A stretch of DNA of 64,000 nucleotides, from contig JAHBXN010000005.1 of NCBI GenBank assembly GCA_019636475.1, positions 62,001 through 126,000 on the forward strand, written 5' to 3'. The position numbers and the translations under genes were made by a program. Positions 18,883 through 27,750 of this stretch are shown in pieces. The notes under the pieces are model-generated. The model worked only from the letters and a program-made list of their open reading frames with translations, made no database searches and was not told where the DNA came from. Source of the stretch: Phycisphaerae bacterium. GTDB lineage: Bacteria > Planctomycetota > Phycisphaerae > UBA1845 > UTPLA1. Position 1 is the stretch's first letter, and the number at the start of each line of letters is the position of its first letter.

Positions 18883-20025
18883 TTAATTCACGTCTGTCGA
18901 ACCAACGGCGGCCTCCACGCGAAGGAAGCCCAGCTTCTTACATGCCGCGGCACAGATGATCGGCAGGAGAACGAATATGATGGCCGCCACCGCTATCGGC
19001 AGCATGGCCAGGAAGACACCGAGTAACACGAAACACAGCTCCAGCCCATAGCACATGACGACTGTCGACCGTACTGATCGACCCCGATCTCGCAATTGAT
19101 CGTAAAAATGACTGCGATCGCCCTTGAACAAGGGCTTCCTGTTCAGACGCCGCCGCCCAACGGCCAACGCGGTATCGAAGATCGGAAAACCGAAAACGAT
19201 GGTCGAACAAATCAAACCGCGCCAGCCCGCGTGCTCCGCAAAGAGCGCAATCATCGTCGCAATCGAGAATCCCAACAGCAACGAGCCGCTGTCACCCATG
19301 AACATTGAGGCTGGATTGAAATTAAAGAAAAGGAATGCGAGGCACGCGCCGATCACGGCGGCGGAAAGCGTCACCACCAGCAACGCTCCTGCCTTTGACA
19401 TCGCACCACAGCCACCCAGCGGAGCCGCCAAAGTGATAAACCCGACGCATGCAATGGCCGTCACGCCGGCACACAAGCCGTCCATGCCGTCAATCAAATT
19501 AGTCGAGTTCGTTGCGCCGGCGATGATGAAAGCGATCAAGGCAAACGCGAGTGACGCGTGGACCGCAGACCATTGGTCCATCGCGGTGTCTCCGATGAGC
19601 GGCGCGGCGAGCGACGTCAGCAAGGTGCGTCCGACGCCGCCGTACAGAAGAACGCCCGCCACGGCGGCCTGCATGAACAGTCGAAATATCGGCGGCAAAT
19701 GTCGAATGTCATCGATGAGGCCGATGAGCATCAGAATCGTCCCGCCGGCGGAGATCCAGAGGACGGCGTGCCCCGTCTGTGAGAATCTCTCGGCACTGAA
19801 TCCGTCCGGCAGCAGAATGGTGAGAATCAGCGCGGCAAGCCAGCCCAGATAGATGGCGATACCCCCAAGATAGGGAATCGGCCGGTCGTGGGGTTTCAGG
19901 CCGCCGTCCGGACGGTCGAAGAAATCCAGCCGAATAGACGCGCGCCTGACAATCGGCCCGAAGATGAGCGCGACAGCCGAAGCTGCGACAAACGGCCAGA
20001 TGGCGGCAGTGAAAAGCTCGCGCAC
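18883..20025 (-). CDS. WecA/MraY-family glycosyl-1-phosphate transferase (second copy)
   Basis: Polytopic membrane enzyme of 380 residues that would load a sugar-1-phosphate on undecaprenyl phosphate. Family marks are DD at 105-106, NLIDGMDGLCAG from 176, FMGDSGSLLLG, and a final loop KPLFKGDRSHFYDQLRDRG, in which the HIHH of ordinary WecA is changed to SHFYDQ. This divergence and the neighbouring aminotransferase point to a dedicated surface-glycan or amino-sugar pathway rather than peptidoglycan. The start is GTG at 20025 with no clear Shine-Dalgarno; it is 45 nt behind the degT-type gene, so probably co-transcribed. Confidence 0.88.
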   Translation of the reverse strand: MRELFTAAIWPFVAASAVALIFGPIVRRASIRLDFFDRPDGGLKPHDRPIPYLGGIAIYLGWLAALILTILLPDGFSAERFSQTGHAVLWISAGGTILMLIGLIDDIRHLPPIFRLFMQAAVAGVLLYGGVGRTLLTSLAAPLIGDTAMDQWSAVHASLAFALIAFIIAGATNSTNLIDGMDGLCAGVTAIACVGFITLAAPLGGCGAMSKAGALLVVTLSAAVIGACLAFLFFNFNPASMFMGDSGSLLLGFSIATMIALFAEHAGWRGLICSTIVFGFPIFDTALAVGRRRLNRKPLFKGDRSHFYDQLRDRGRSVRSTVVMCYGLELCFVLLGVFLAMLPIAVAAIIFVLLPIICAAACKKLGFLRVEAAVGSTDVN

Positions 20026-20070
20026 AGGTGGTTCGCGTGAAAGCTCGCCGCGGCGTCGGCGAGGGCCGGT

Positions 20071-21210
20071 CTATTCTCCGTAGAACTTTCGAATGGCCTG
20101 AGCAATTCGCTCCTGTTGAGCGGGCTTCAACTCCGGATAGATCGGAATCGCCAGGACCTCATCCGCCGCCCGTTCGCAATTCGGCAGATCGCCGCGCTTG
20201 CCGCCGAGTTTTGCGAAGCACTCCTGAAGATGGAGCGGCACGGGATAATAGATTTCAGTGCCAATACCCTGCTCCGTGAGATGCTTTCGCAGTTCATCCC
20301 TGCGCGGCACGGCTATGACATACTGGTTGTAGATCGAGACGTTTCCATTCAGCACGCTCGGTGTTCGGACGCTGCTGCAGCCGGCGAACAGGCTGTCGTA
20401 TCGTTCGGCATTGGCTCTTCGGCCGCGTGACCAGGAATCGAGATGGCGGAGCTTGACGCGAACGATGGCGGCCTGGAGCGCATCGAGACGGAAATTCCCT
20501 CCGACGATCTTGTGATAGTACTTCGGTTCGGATCCGTGGGTGCGAATGAGGCGGCACATTCGCGCGAGCGCGTCGTCATTTGTGACGATCATGCCGCCAT
20601 CGCCGAAACAACCGAGGTTCTTGCTGGGAAAAAACGAAAGCGTGCCGCAATCGCCCATGCTACAGGCCGGCTTGCCGTGGTGTGTCGCGCCGATGCTCTG
20701 TGCGGAGTCTTCCATCACGGCGATGCCCCGGGCCCGGGCAAGCTTCATGATGGCGGTCATGTCGGCACACTGGCCGAAGAGATGCACGGGCACGATCAGT
20801 TTGGTTCGCGGCGTGATCTTTTCGGCGATCAAATCCGCATTGGTGTTGTAGGTGTGAGGATCGCAGTCAACAAAGACCGGCTTGGCATGGAGCCGAGCGA
20901 CACAACCGCCGGTGGCAAAGAAGGTGAAGCTCGGAACAATGACTTCGTCGCCGTGGCCGATGTTCATCGCCATCATGGCACAGAGCAGCGCGTCCGTGCC
21001 GGAGCTCATACCAATGCCGTGTTTGCAGCCGCTATATGCGGCGACATCTTGCTCGCAGGCTTCGACTTCGGGGCCACCGATGAAGTACTGAGCATCGCAC
21101 ACCTTGTCCATCACGGCGCGAATTTCTTCACGCATCGGTGCGTATTGCCCCTTGAGATCAAGCAGCGGGATGGGTTCGTTCCTCGTGGCGGCAGCCGTCG
21201 CGGTGTGCAT
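20071..21210 (-). CDS. DegT/DnrJ/EryC1-family PLP sugar aminotransferase
   Basis: Aminates a nucleotide-linked keto-sugar with PLP. The 379-residue protein is the family size. It shows the opening IPLLDLKGQY, the SSGTDALL cofactor-phosphate region, PSFTFFATG, an EDSAQSIGA segment (Asp contacting the pyridine nitrogen) and SFFPSKNLGCFGDGGM with the Schiff-base Lys. It resembles the branch that includes WecE, ArnB and WbpE-like enzymes. GGAG lies about 11 nt before the ATG. It is the first gene of a likely operon with the WecA-like transferase, which suggests that an aminosugar is made and then put on a lipid carrier. Confidence 0.9.
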   Translation of the reverse strand: MHTATAAATRNEPIPLLDLKGQYAPMREEIRAVMDKVCDAQYFIGGPEVEACEQDVAAYSGCKHGIGMSSGTDALLCAMMAMNIGHGDEVIVPSFTFFATGGCVARLHAKPVFVDCDPHTYNTNADLIAEKITPRTKLIVPVHLFGQCADMTAIMKLARARGIAVMEDSAQSIGATHHGKPACSMGDCGTLSFFPSKNLGCFGDGGMIVTNDDALARMCRLIRTHGSEPKYYHKIVGGNFRLDALQAAIVRVKLRHLDSWSRGRRANAERYDSLFAGCSSVRTPSVLNGNVSIYNQYVIAVPRRDELRKHLTEQGIGTEIYYPVPLHLQECFAKLGGKRGDLPNCERAADEVLAIPIYPELKPAQQERIAQAIRKFYGE

Positions 21211-21412
21211 CGGGATCTTACTCCGGGATGAGCGGAACGCGTCGGCATCGCGCCGACCGGACCGTCGAAATTTCGTTAGCGAAGGTCCAGCGTAACGGGG
21301 GAATCCGGTTCAACGCAAGTACAGGTGAAATGGAGGTACCACGCTACGGGGGCCGCCCCGCCAAGCACGACGTTGCGGACATGAATCCAGCAACCGATCG
21401 CCGTTTTTTCCG

Positions 21413-22441
21413 CTATTCAACGACCCAGGTGTCACCGGCATTGAGCAGCGTTTCGAGATTGCCGGGGCCCTTGGCCTTGATGGCCTCATCTATCTGATGC
21501 TTCATGCCATCGTCAAATCGCGGACGATCGACCGCCCGGAAGACGCCGATCGGCTCGGGAAAGTTCGGATAGTGCATACGCGACAACGCGTAAGCGAGGC
21601 TGGGCTCTGACATTTTCTCGTCATGGAAGAGCAGGTCGTCCTCCTTGACCGAGCCTTCCTTAAGCGAAACGATCTCCGGCTCCATCCCGTGCATTCGGAT
21701 ACCCTTGTCGCGCGCGGCGCCGAAGATCAGCGGCTTGCCGTGCTCGAGGACGACCGTGGTTTCGCTCTTGGTATCCTTTTCGGTGGCATATTCCCATGCG
21801 GCGTCGTTGAAGATATTGCAGTTCTGGTAGATTTCGACAAACGCCGTGCCGCGGTGGGCGGCCGCTCGCTTGAGCACCTCGGCCATGTGGGCGACGTTTC
21901 GATCGATGGTCCTGGCGACGAAGGTCGCTTCGGCACCGATTGCGATTGAAAGCGGATGCAGGGGATTGTCAACGGATCCGAAAGGCGTGGACTTTGTCTT
22001 TTTACCGAGTTCGGAAGTGGGTGAATACTGCCCCTTCGTCAAGCCGTAGATGCGGTTGTTGAAGAGCAGGATCTTGATGTCGAGATTCCTGCGGATCGCG
22101 TGGATCAGGTGATTTCCGCCGATGGAGAGTCCATCGCCGTCACCCGTCACAACCCAGACCATGAGTTCCGGATTCGCGACCTTGACGCCGGTTGCAATCG
22201 CCGGGGCTCGACCGTGAATGGAATGGAATCCGTAGGTGCTGACGTAGTAGGGAAAGCGGCTCGAGCAGCCGATACCTGATACGAAAACCATCTTCTCCCG
22301 CGGCACACCAAGATCGGGGAGAATCTTCTTGACGGTCGCAAGGATGGCATAATCGCCGCACCCGGGGCACCAGCGGATGTCCTGATCGCTCGCGAAATCT
22401 TTTGCCTGCAACTGGGGAAGCGCTTCCGTAGCCATAATCAT
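21413..22441 (-). CDS. korB: 2-oxoglutarate:ferredoxin oxidoreductase beta subunit
   Basis: Thiamine-pyrophosphate half of a 2-oxoacid:ferredoxin oxidoreductase: 2-oxoacid + CoA + 2 oxidised ferredoxin give acyl-CoA + CO2. The 342 residues include the cluster and TPP motifs: WCPGCGDYA near residue 24, SGIGCSSR, GRAPAIATGVK, and GDGDGLSIGGNH...LLFNN for the Mg-TPP site. ATG at 22441 and the second ATG at 22435 are both possible; AGGA lies just upstream. It follows korA by 83 nt on the same strand. The 2-oxoglutarate assignment comes from overall resemblance to KorB; a related 2-oxoacid is possible. Confidence 0.92.
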   Translation of the reverse strand: MIMATEALPQLQAKDFASDQDIRWCPGCGDYAILATVKKILPDLGVPREKMVFVSGIGCSSRFPYYVSTYGFHSIHGRAPAIATGVKVANPELMVWVVTGDGDGLSIGGNHLIHAIRRNLDIKILLFNNRIYGLTKGQYSPTSELGKKTKSTPFGSVDNPLHPLSIAIGAEATFVARTIDRNVAHMAEVLKRAAAHRGTAFVEIYQNCNIFNDAAWEYATEKDTKSETTVVLEHGKPLIFGAARDKGIRMHGMEPEIVSLKEGSVKEDDLLFHDEKMSEPSLAYALSRMHYPNFPEPIGVFRAVDRPRFDDGMKHQIDEAIKAKGPGNLETLLNAGDTWVVE

Positions 22442-22524
22442 CAGATCCTGTAATTCAAACTGCCTGGGGCATACGCCCTTATATTCTAATCAATTCCTCA
22501 ATGACCACCCGATCCAGACCGTGC

Positions 22525-24387
22525 TCACTTCGCGAGAAGCTCACCGATCCTGGCTTCCAGTTCGGAGATTAGGAATGGCTTGCCCTGGACCTTGTTCATC
22601 GCATAAGCATCGACCAGATACGTCGCCCGCAGAATGAACCGCAACTGCCCCGTGTTCAATTCAGCGACGAGCACTTTCTTGAAGCTCTTGAGCACCTTTT
22701 CGAGATTCTTCGGGAAGGGATGCAGATACCTGATGTGGGTGTAGGCGACCGATTTGCCCTCGGCCTGAACCCGCTCCACGGCGCTGCGAATCGCGCCGGC
22801 GGTGCCGCCCCAGCCGACAACAAGCAACTCGCCCGACTGTGGGCCATGAACGACCTGGTCGGGAATATCGTTGGCAATGTTCATCACCTTCTGGGCGCGG
22901 GTGTGAATCATGTGCTCGTGGTTGTTCGGATCGTAGCTGACGTTGCCTGTTCCGTCGGCTTTTTCGAGTCCGCCGATGCGGTGCTCGAGCCCCTTCGTTC
23001 CGGGGACGGCCCAGGGGCGGACCAGATTCGCATCCCGCTTGTAGGGATAAAACGCCGGACCGTCGCCGTTGCCGTTGGGTTCGGTGGCGAATTTGACGTC
23101 AATGCGGGGCAGATCCTTTACATCCGGAATGGACCACGGCTCCTCGCCGTTCGCGATGTAACCATCCGTCAGGAGAATGACGGGCGTCATGAACTTCATC
23201 GCGATGCGGCAGGCCTCGATGGCCGAATGGAAGCAATCAGACGGCGAACTGGCGGCAATGACACAGACCGGGCACTCTCCGTTGCGACCCAGAACGGCCT
23301 GGAAAAGATCCGCCTGCTCGGTCTTGGTGGGCAGACCGGTGCTGGGCCCGCCGCGCTGCACGTCGAGGATGACAAGCGGCAATTCAGTCATCACGCCCAG
23401 GCCGATCGCCTCACCCTTGAGCGCGAGACCCGGACCGCTGGTGCCTGTGATCGCGAGATCGCCGGCGAACGCCGCGCCGATGGCGGAAGTGATGGCGGCA
23501 ATTTCATCCTCCGCCTGGAATGTCTTAACGCGGAAATTCTTGAATCGCGCGAGGTTGTGCAACACATCGCTCGCGGGCGTGATGGGATAGCTGCCGTAGA
23601 ACAGTTCCTTTCCGCTCAACTGTGACGCCGCAACGAACCCGAGCGAGACTGCCTCATTGCCGCTGATGCGCCGATATTTCCCACGAGTGAGTTTGGCCTT
23701 CGGCACCTGATAGGCGTTCTGGAAGTACTCGCAGGTTTCACCGAAGGCATGTCCGGCGATAAAGGTCTTCCGGTTGGCGTCTTCGATGTCGGGGCTCTTG
23801 CCGAATTTCTGCTGGATCCACTTGAGGGTAGGCTCAATCGGCCTGCTGTACAGCCAGCAGACCAACCCGAGGGCGAAGAAATTCTTGCAGCGATCGATCT
23901 GCTTTTCGCTCAGCCCGGAGTCCTTGAGGGCTTCCTTGGTGAGCTTAGAGACCGGCACGCGGAAGACTTTTCGGCCTCGAATCGAACCATCCTCGAGCGG
24001 GTTGTTTTCGTAGCCGGCTTTCTTCAGATCGGTCTTGCCGAAGGAGTCGTCGTTGACAATGACCATTCCGCCTTCCCGAACGTCAGGCAGGTTGATCTTG
24101 AGGGCGGCCGGGTTGAACGCGATGAGTGTGTCGACGGTGTCGCCGGGAGTGTGGAGATCGTGGTTGCCGAAGTGCACCTGGAAACCGGAGACACCCGCAA
24201 CGGTACCGGCTGGAGCGCGAATCTCGGCCGGATAGTCAGGGAAGGTGCTCACGTCGTTGCCGAAAATCGCGGACGTTCGAGTGAATTCCATGCCCGTTAG
24301 TTGCATGCCGTCGCCGGAGTCGCCGGCGAATCGGATCGTGACGTCACTCTGCTCTTGAACCGGTTTGTTGTATACTGCTGTGCTCAT
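22525..24387 (-). CDS. korA: 2-oxoglutarate:ferredoxin oxidoreductase, fused gamma-alpha subunit
   Basis: The 620-residue chain joins the gamma domain to the alpha (pyrimidine-binding) domain, as in many bacterial KorA proteins. The N-terminal 190 residues are gamma (RFAGDSGDGMQLTG, then DYPAEIRAPAG). The alpha part starts near 218 (ISGNEAVSLGFVAA) with YPITPASDVL, AEDEIAAITSAIGA, TGTSGPGLALKGE and QRGGPSTGLPTKTEQADL, followed by a C-terminal VVGWGGTAGAIRSAV domain. With korB it forms the oxidoreductase; a ferredoxin gene is not in the window. Such an enzyme can run the oxidative TCA step or reductive carboxylation. A long inverted repeat lies 85 nt upstream of its start. Confidence 0.94.
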   Translation of the reverse strand: MSTAVYNKPVQEQSDVTIRFAGDSGDGMQLTGMEFTRTSAIFGNDVSTFPDYPAEIRAPAGTVAGVSGFQVHFGNHDLHTPGDTVDTLIAFNPAALKINLPDVREGGMVIVNDDSFGKTDLKKAGYENNPLEDGSIRGRKVFRVPVSKLTKEALKDSGLSEKQIDRCKNFFALGLVCWLYSRPIEPTLKWIQQKFGKSPDIEDANRKTFIAGHAFGETCEYFQNAYQVPKAKLTRGKYRRISGNEAVSLGFVAASQLSGKELFYGSYPITPASDVLHNLARFKNFRVKTFQAEDEIAAITSAIGAAFAGDLAITGTSGPGLALKGEAIGLGVMTELPLVILDVQRGGPSTGLPTKTEQADLFQAVLGRNGECPVCVIAASSPSDCFHSAIEACRIAMKFMTPVILLTDGYIANGEEPWSIPDVKDLPRIDVKFATEPNGNGDGPAFYPYKRDANLVRPWAVPGTKGLEHRIGGLEKADGTGNVSYDPNNHEHMIHTRAQKVMNIANDIPDQVVHGPQSGELLVVGWGGTAGAIRSAVERVQAEGKSVAYTHIRYLHPFPKNLEKVLKSFKKVLVAELNTGQLRFILRATYLVDAYAMNKVQGKPFLISELEARIGELLAK

Positions 24388-24471
24388 CGTACTTTATGAA
24401 GCCTCACGTCGCGTCCGAATACCTTCGCGGCATTGCGGCGGGTCGAACGCTGAATCTATGTGACTTTCCCA

Positions 24472-24505
24472 TCATCCGAGCCGCGAACAGGCGGCACTCG
24501 GATGA
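24472..24505. promoter_or_regulatory. Long inverted repeat upstream of korA
   Basis: Arms TCATCCGAGCCGC and GCGG-CA-CTCGGATGA pair over 13 bases with a 2-base bulge around a 6-base loop. It is 85 nt before the korA start codon. It may be a repressor or activator site or a hairpin in the korA leader; no T-run follows on either strand, so I do not call it a terminator. Confidence 0.45.
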
Positions 24506-24856
24506 ATGACACATTCATGGTTATCCTAGTGGACGCTCCCGGCACGTTCCGTGACGTTTCGCGCGCAACAGTACCGGGACGCGCTCCGCACTACGGGCGA
24601 TCTTCCTAAATGTTCGGCTTTATTCTCGTCGGGAATTGATGAAAGAAGCGACACAATCATCGTCTGGTTTAAGCGGACGTTTTCTTTCCGACCTCAACGG
24701 CTGATCGGCTTCTTACCGCCCGTCAGGCTGCCCCTTTCCGCAACCGTCTATCCCGCACCGTCGCGCGAGGCAGACCGCCAAAAAACAGATCTGTAGAATA
24801 CCCCATGCAACGTCCGCTTTCCAGAGCGAATCCCATCGTTCCTGTTCAAAAACTGC

Positions 24857-24887
24857 TTGCTTGCCCTAACGCGAACGAGAATATAAA
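24857..24887 (+). promoter_or_regulatory. Candidate sigma-70-type promoter of tRNA-Leu
   Basis: TTGCTT at 24857-24862, 17 bases, then AATATA (24880-24885), overlapping TATAAA (24882-24887). The tRNA begins about 85 nt downstream. The match is moderate and the exact pairing of boxes is uncertain. Confidence 0.4.
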
Positions 24888-24974
24888 CTTCCCCGGCTCG
24901 GAGGTGAATCCGACCGTTTCCGGAGTCCGGCGACCTCTCCGGCCTGCGAAATGCGGTCCTTTGGCTCCGAAACC

Positions 24975-25058
24975 GCGGCCATGGCGGAATTGGCAGACGC
25001 GCTAGGTTCAGGTCCTAGTGAGAGCAATCTCGTGGAGGTTCGACTCCTCTTGGCCGCA
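24975..25058 (+). tRNA. tRNA-Leu (anticodon CAG)
   Basis: The 84-base sequence folds as a class II tRNA. The acceptor arm GCGGCCA (24975-24981) pairs with TGGCCGC (25051-25057), leaving discriminator A at 25058. The anticodon stem CTAGG/CCTAG holds the loop TTCAGGT, giving CAG, which reads CTG codons. A long variable arm (GAG...CTC) follows, as leucine tRNAs have, and the T-arm has loop TTCGACT. The 3' CCA is not encoded (TTTT follows), so it must be added by a nucleotidyltransferase. It stands alone, not in a tRNA cluster. Confidence 0.97.
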
Positions 25059-25386
25059 TTTTCCCACCGCCCCGATCGCCCCAAACCGGGTCGCAGGGGG
25101 ATTCCAGAAGCTGTGCAGCCCGGCCGGCTGGCATGACGCAGCGGACCGGCTCGATCCGGTACCGCAGTCGCATTGTGCCAGACCGAGAACTCTCGTCCTC
25201 GACGCGGCCGGGGCCTGTGAAGACTCATCTCGTTTATCCCGAATTCACACGCGGTAGCAGTTGCAATTACCGTGATTCCATGCGGGTTACGAGCCATCAT
25301 CTCGACGCCGGATCGAGTTTCCGACGCACGGAAAAAGTACGTGGCGGACATAACTTGGGCGTAAGCTTCGACTCGATCGTCTCGCC
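25059..25386. other. 328-base gap after tRNA-Leu
   Basis: It lies between the tRNA and the 3' end of the minus-strand propeller gene. A frame of 106 codons (25133-25453) crosses the gap but continues antisense into the propeller gene and lacks any ribosome-binding site. I see no structured RNA or promoter. Confidence 0.4.
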
Positions 25387-26613
25387 TCACTGGACTTCCG
25401 CCGGTGATGCCACGATCGCGACATTATCCAGCTTGATACCGGAACTCGCCTGACTACCGCCTGATGCAAACCGGCCGCCGACGACAAGCTTTGAATCGTC
25501 GGTGAGCAGTGCCCGCACATCGAGGTAACCGGATTGAGCAAGCCCGGCGCCAAACGGCGACCACACGCCCCGGTCCCAGAACGCCAGTCCGTTTGCAGAT
25601 GTCCCACCGGCCGTGGTGAAATTGCCGCCAATCGTCAGTTTGCCACCAAACGACCGGACAACCAGCACCGCCGGAGTACAGGGATCCCCGGCACAACCGC
25701 CAACGCCGTCGCCATATGCTGTCCATTTCGAACCGTTCCAGCGGGCTACACGATTCGCCGGGGTCGCGCCGATTTCCGTGAATGCGCCGCCGGCGACGAG
25801 CACATCGCCGATCACCGTCAAATCATGGACGGCCCCATCGGCACCGGCGCCAAACTCCGACCAGGCCGTTCCATCCCAACGAGCGAGGCGCCGGGCGGGT
25901 TCGGAGCCGGAAAAACTGAAGCTGCCGCCGGCGATCAGTTCCCCCTTGTACTCAGCCAACGCAAACACGGGGCCGTCGAGACCCTCACCCATCGCATGCC
26001 AGACTTGGCCGTCCCAACGAGCGATTCGCGAAATGGGTGTCTGCCCGCTTGCGTTGAAGAGCCCGCCGGCAATCAACTCACCGTTGAACTGGCCGATCGT
26101 GAGGACCGCCGCATCGAGTCCATCACCCATGGCATGCCAATCCGTGCCGTCGAATCGGGCGATGTTCTCCGTACCGACGATCCCCGCCTGGGTGAAGACG
26201 CCGCCGACAATCAAGTCAGCACCGAGAATACCCATGTCATTGATCGGCCCGGTGGTGCCTCCCGACTGAACCTTCCAGACGGACGGACTGACGGAGTCAT
26301 CGAGCCACGAGAGAAAATTCGGTCCGCCGGCAGCGAGCAATTTCCCGCGATAAATCACAAACGCATTGACCGGACCGGTCAGTCCGTTCGCGACAGCCTG
26401 CCATGTGAATTGTGCCCGAGCGTTGTCGGGCTGGTTGCCGTCCGATGGCAACCCGATGCGAAGCGTTTCGCAGGCGCCCAGCGCGAGAACAATGGAAGGC
26501 AGTGCCCATCGCGCGCAAGACAAACGGCGTTTGCGAGGCCAGCCATTCGGTAAGACTCTACCTGATGCGATAAGAGACGCCGGATGCAGTTTGATAAGGC
26601 AGGAAGCGATCAT
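25387..26613 (-). CDS. Beta-propeller lipoprotein of unknown function
   Basis: I do not recognise a named family, but the fold is readable. From about residue 75 to the end, six to seven units of about 47 residues repeat the pattern G-x-LIAGG-x-F...IARWDG-x-x-W...G-x-GLDG, as in Kelch-like or delta-60-type propellers. The N-terminus has a basic stretch (KRR) and a hydrophobic run ending LGAC, a fair lipobox, so it is probably a lipid-anchored periplasmic or surface protein. Start ATG 26613 gives 408 residues with an unusually long stretch before the lipobox; GGGGA lies about 12 nt upstream. The reading frame stays open 100 codons further upstream without signs of coding. Confidence 0.75.
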   Translation of the reverse strand: MIASCLIKLHPASLIASGRVLPNGWPRKRRLSCARWALPSIVLALGACETLRIGLPSDGNQPDNARAQFTWQAVANGLTGPVNAFVIYRGKLLAAGGPNFLSWLDDSVSPSVWKVQSGGTTGPINDMGILGADLIVGGVFTQAGIVGTENIARFDGTDWHAMGDGLDAAVLTIGQFNGELIAGGLFNASGQTPISRIARWDGQVWHAMGEGLDGPVFALAEYKGELIAGGSFSFSGSEPARRLARWDGTAWSEFGAGADGAVHDLTVIGDVLVAGGAFTEIGATPANRVARWNGSKWTAYGDGVGGCAGDPCTPAVLVVRSFGGKLTIGGNFTTAGGTSANGLAFWDRGVWSPFGAGLAQSGYLDVRALLTDDSKLVVGGRFASGGSQASSGIKLDNVAIVASPAEVQ

Positions 26614-26717
26614 CGAGTCATCCCCGTTCTGCGAGAGCGAGCATGATACCGCGGGCCCGGCGAATGCAATACGAGCCCGGCCGGCCCGCCAATTAAACGG
26701 GGAGAGCCATGAGTCGC

Positions 26718-27566
26718 CTATTCGATTCTCCGATCGCTCTGTTGCCTGAGCGCCGCGTAGTCGACCGGGCGTTTCTCGACGAACGCCCGCATTCCTTCGG
26801 CGACCTCGGCGGACCGATTGTGAATGCTCAACCAGTCCCGGGCGTGTCCGATCGTTGTATGCCAGGACAGGTCGCGCCAGAAATTGAGCTGCTGCTTGGC
26901 ATAACGGATGCACTCGGGCATCTTGTCAATCAGCTTTGCCGACATGACATCCACCGCGGCATCGAGCCCGCTGCGCGGAACGATCTGGTTGACCAGCCCC
27001 CATTCCAGCGCTCGCTTCGCCGGGATTTCCTCGCAGAGAAACAGAATCTCCCTGGCTCGCCGGTCTCCGACAATCAGCGGCAGAAACTGGGTCGCCCCCG
27101 CCGCAGCGACACTGCCTCTCGCAGCACCGACCTGTCGGATGATGATATCGTCCGCCGCAATCGCCAGATCGCACGACATGTTAAACTCGTTTCCCCCGCC
27201 AACGACCATGCCGTTGAGCCGCGCGATGGTCGGTTTGCCGATATTGCGCAGGCGTTCATGGCATTCAATGAACAGGCCCATCCATTTCCAGTATCTGTCC
27301 GGCTGGTTCACGAATTCGTCGTTCTGCTCCTTGACGTCTGCGCCTGTGCAGAAGGCGCGGTCGCCTTCGCCGGTGAGAACGAGCACGCGGACATCATCAT
27401 CCCACGACGCGTCCTGAAACGCGGCGTTTAACTCCAGCAGCATCGGGCCGTTTACCGCATTGAGTACTTCCGGCCGATTGAAGGTCACCGTCGCGCGATG
27501 ATTGTGCTTTTCGTAGTGGATAAGCTTGAAGCCGAATGAGTCGGCCGGCCGACCGGCGTAGTTCAT
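26718..27566 (-). CDS. Enoyl-CoA hydratase/isomerase (crotonase) family protein
   Basis: CoA-thioester enzyme of 282 residues with the crotonase fold. The oxyanion-hole region is FCTGADVKEQND, and the second site is MVVGGGNEFNMSCDLAIAAD, where the Glu is in the place of the catalytic acid. A GAARGSVAAAGATQFLPLIVG segment and EEIPAKRALEWGLVNQIV follow. The ATG at 27566 has AGGAGAGG at ideal spacing; the longer frame upstream has none. No other beta-oxidation gene is next to it, so the substrate is open: enoyl-CoA hydration, or ring-cleavage-type hydrolysis as in 6-oxocyclohexenecarbonyl-CoA hydrolases, are both possible. Confidence 0.88.
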   Translation of the reverse strand: MNYAGRPADSFGFKLIHYEKHNHRATVTFNRPEVLNAVNGPMLLELNAAFQDASWDDDVRVLVLTGEGDRAFCTGADVKEQNDEFVNQPDRYWKWMGLFIECHERLRNIGKPTIARLNGMVVGGGNEFNMSCDLAIAADDIIIRQVGAARGSVAAAGATQFLPLIVGDRRAREILFLCEEIPAKRALEWGLVNQIVPRSGLDAAVDVMSAKLIDKMPECIRYAKQQLNFWRDLSWHTTIGHARDWLSIHNRSAEVAEGMRAFVEKRPVDYAALRQQSDRRIE

Positions 27567-27750
27567 CTGAACCTCTCCTTGAAGCGTTCGCTCCGTCGCT
27601 CCCGACATTTTACGTTGGAACAGGGCATTGGCGCCAGCATAGTGTACCAATGTGGCGTGGCTTTGTGCGAGGCATTACGATCCGAGACGATGGCCGGGGC
27701 CGGGGCTTTGACACCCGGCGTCTGCGAGTCACATCACGGGGAGCCGGCGG

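Larger units (their letters stand above)
24388..24974. other. 587-base divergent gap between korA and tRNA-Leu
   Basis: It holds no supported coding region: the single open frame of 81 codons at 24551-24796 has no Shine-Dalgarno and no family likeness. An inverted repeat (24472-24505) lies on the korA side and a candidate tRNA promoter (24857-24887) on the other. The rest shows no pattern I can name. Confidence 0.5.

Noticed and set aside
24551-24796. Open frame of 81 codons between korA and tRNA-Leu
   Set aside because: No Shine-Dalgarno, no family likeness, and composition like the surrounding non-coding DNA.
25133-25453. Open frame of 106 codons after the tRNA
   Set aside because: It overlaps the propeller lipoprotein gene antisense and has no ribosome-binding site.
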